From CAZECE01 sp964510525 (GTDB lineage: Bacteria > Pseudomonadota > Gammaproteobacteria > Pseudomonadales > JANQJO01), in the NCBI GenBank assembly GCA_964510525.1, contig CAZECE010000145.1:1-6741 (forward strand): a stretch of 6,741 nt of DNA. The letters are read 5' to 3'. Both the position numbers and the translations under genes were made by a program. The notes under the pieces are model-generated. The model did not search any database. It had not been told where the DNA came from and worked only from the letters and a program-made list of their open reading frames with translations. Position 1 is the stretch's first letter. Each line of letters opens with the position of its first letter. This document shows positions 6,038-6,741 of the stretch, piece by piece.

Positions 6038-6703
6038 TTATCGTGGAGTTAAAATTTTAATTTCTTGATACAGCGCACTTTGATCGCCAAACAATGGCGG
6101 CAAATTTATCTCATTGCTCTGTGATGAAGCCACTGATGCTGTATCTACAGACTCTGTTTCTAAAGGCTCTGTTTCTACATACTTTGTTTCAATGGATTCT
6201 GCTTTTACCGACAGAGCTTTAACTGAAGGCACTTCTACCGATTGAGTTTCTAGGGAAGTGGTTTCTAAATCACCCGGAAGTTCTGCTGTCTCTGTTTCCT
6301 GTATGCTGACGTCAGGAATTGGTAGGTTTTCTGGCTTTTTGATGATGTGTATATGCTCAGGGATGCCTGATGGTTGAGTCAAAACGTTTTTTTGCGATTT
6401 TCTATTAATGGAGTGAATGATTTCAGGAGTTGCGTCTCTGACAAAACGGCCAGTCATTTCTTTGTATAAACCGTCTTTATCTTTACCAATCCCGTATAAA
6501 TTTAACTGTCTATAAAAGGTATTTATGTTGTTTGATTTGGTGACCTTATTTAAGGTGTTTTTTTTGAAGCAATTAATATCAGTTATTTTAAACCTAAGCC
6601 CATCATCACACCATTTCATTCCTGTCTTTTCAGCGGATAATTGTAATGTTGTATGTAGTTTGCGAAGAAATTTTCGACATTGACTTTGAGATTGTTCTTT
6701 CAT
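6038..6703 (-). CDS. Heat shock factor (HSF)-type DNA-binding domain protein with pentapeptide-repeat tail
   Basis: This 221-residue protein is probably a DNA-binding regulator; its target is unknown. Residues 11-103 follow the eukaryotic HSF winged-helix domain in order: F-L-R-K-L (12-16, helix 1), M-K-W-C-D-D-G-L-R-F-K-I-T-D (29-42, first strands), F46 to L51 (helix 2), then K56-S-N-N-I-N-T-F-Y-R65-Q-L-N-L-Y-G71, the recognition helix with the DNA-contacting Arg kept. The wing (72-84) is shorter than in HSFs. The closing F87-V-R then I-I-x2-I-x-R-K (95-102) matches the HSF end segment. No heptad HR-A/B trimerisation coil follows. Instead there is a basic/proline stretch (102-130), an acidic repeat tail (146-190) and a short hydrophobic end (L201-PPLF to I217). 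There is no signal peptide or membrane segment. The ATG has no clear Shine-Dalgarno sequence. The DNA looks richer in A/T than the chemoreceptor gene (16 G/C of 60 at 6541-6600), hinting at transfer. The fold call is by motif reading and not a database search. Confidence 0.82.
   Translation of the reverse strand: MKEQSQSQCRKFLRKLHTTLQLSAEKTGMKWCDDGLRFKITDINCFKKNTLNKVTKSNNINTFYRQLNLYGIGKDKDGLYKEMTGRFVRDATPEIIHSINRKSQKNVLTQPSGIPEHIHIIKKPENLPIPDVSIQETETAELPGDLETTSLETQSVEVPSVKALSVKAESIETKYVETEPLETESVDTASVASSQSNEINLPPLFGDQSALYQEIKILTPR
6134..6268 (-). repeat. Nine 15-bp tandem units encoding pentapeptides
   Basis: Within the HSF-like gene, residues 146-190 split without gaps into nine five-residue units of pattern [LVI]-[EKD]-[TAV]-x-[SYP], for example LETTS, LETQS, VETEP, LETES, VDTAS. 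At DNA level several units share a GTTTCT core on the plus strand (revcomp AGAAAC) every 15 bp, so the array grew by duplication and has since diverged. It does not fit the A-[DN]-L-x-x register of beta-helical pentapeptide-repeat proteins. A flexible, mostly acidic spacer is more likely. Confidence 0.85.
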
Positions 6704-6718
6704 TGAATCGGAAGAGTT

Positions 6719-6740
6719 GAGTGAATCACTCCGACGTCGG
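6719..6740. promoter_or_regulatory. Two adjacent palindromes upstream of the HSF-like gene, candidate operator
   Basis: GAGTGA-A-TCACTC (6719-6731) is a perfect inverted repeat with six-base arms. CCGACGTCGG (6731-6740) is a perfect ten-base palindrome sharing its first base. They lie 16 to 37 bp before the ATG on the minus strand, where an operator or promoter would be expected. They could bind the HSF-like protein itself or another dimeric regulator. The window ends here, so the promoter cannot be read in full. Confidence 0.45.
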
Positions 6741-6741
6741 G

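Noticed and set aside
6134..6268. Beta-helical pentapeptide-repeat domain (Qnr/MfpA type)
   Set aside because: The five-residue period is real but the register [LVI]-[EKD]-[TAV]-x-[SYP] lacks the small residue two before the central Leu and the D/N just before it; charged residues would fall inside the helix.
6664..6726. Eukaryotic-style heat shock element (nGAAn units) at the start of the HSF-like gene
   Set aside because: GAA triplets occur at 6705, 6711 and 6723 but with 6- and 12-bp steps and one orientation, not the alternating 5-bp units; this is expected by chance in A-rich DNA.
1..6741. CRISPR array or insertion sequence
   Set aside because: No regularly spaced repeats with unique spacers and no transposase reading frame or IS-type terminal repeats were seen; the only arrays are the 11-bp pair and the coding 15-bp units.

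Overview
The window looks like chromosomal DNA of a gammaproteobacterium, probably a motile one. This rests on a P4-type tyrosine integrase, a type I restriction subunit, a tRNA-Arg(ACG) 3' fragment with encoded CCA that reads like the gammaproteobacterial gene, and a two-transmembrane methyl-accepting chemotaxis protein (MCP). I cannot name the genus.

Left part (1 to about 3437) is the end of an integrative element. It opens inside hsdR, the motor subunit of a type I restriction enzyme (C-terminal ~414 residues only). HsdR is followed, in a TAATG stop/start overlap, by a 190-residue helical protein I do not recognise by name. That protein carries an R-H-x3-H motif of the HEPN ribonuclease type. 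A convergent, complete P4-type integrase follows, with its start towards the right edge of the element. Between integrase and edge lie a tandem repeat (possible arm-type integrase sites overlapping the int promoter) and a 45-bp block matching the 3' part of tRNA-Arg(ACG), from the anticodon loop to CCA. The 5' half of the tRNA is absent, so this is the distal attachment site. The intact tRNA should lie beyond the left edge of the window.

Right part (3438-6741) lies outside that element. A 772-residue transducer with a large periplasmic sensor, HAMP and a standard signalling hairpin is followed by a convergent gene on the minus strand, with a shared hairpin between them.

That last gene (6038-6703, minus) is the most surprising item. 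Its first ~100 residues read like the DNA-binding domain of eukaryotic heat shock factors (FLRKL, W-x2-DG-x2-F-x-I-x-D-x3-F, K-x2-N-x3-F-x-RQLN-x-YG, F-V-R-x4-II-x2-I-x-RK). Behind it, in place of the trimerisation coiled coil, is a tail of nine tandem pentapeptides encoded by 15-bp units. Two palindromes sit just upstream of its start and could be its operator.

Taken together, the left side is mobile defence cargo inserted at a tRNA, and the right side is a chemoreceptor next to a bacterial HSF-like regulator of unknown target.
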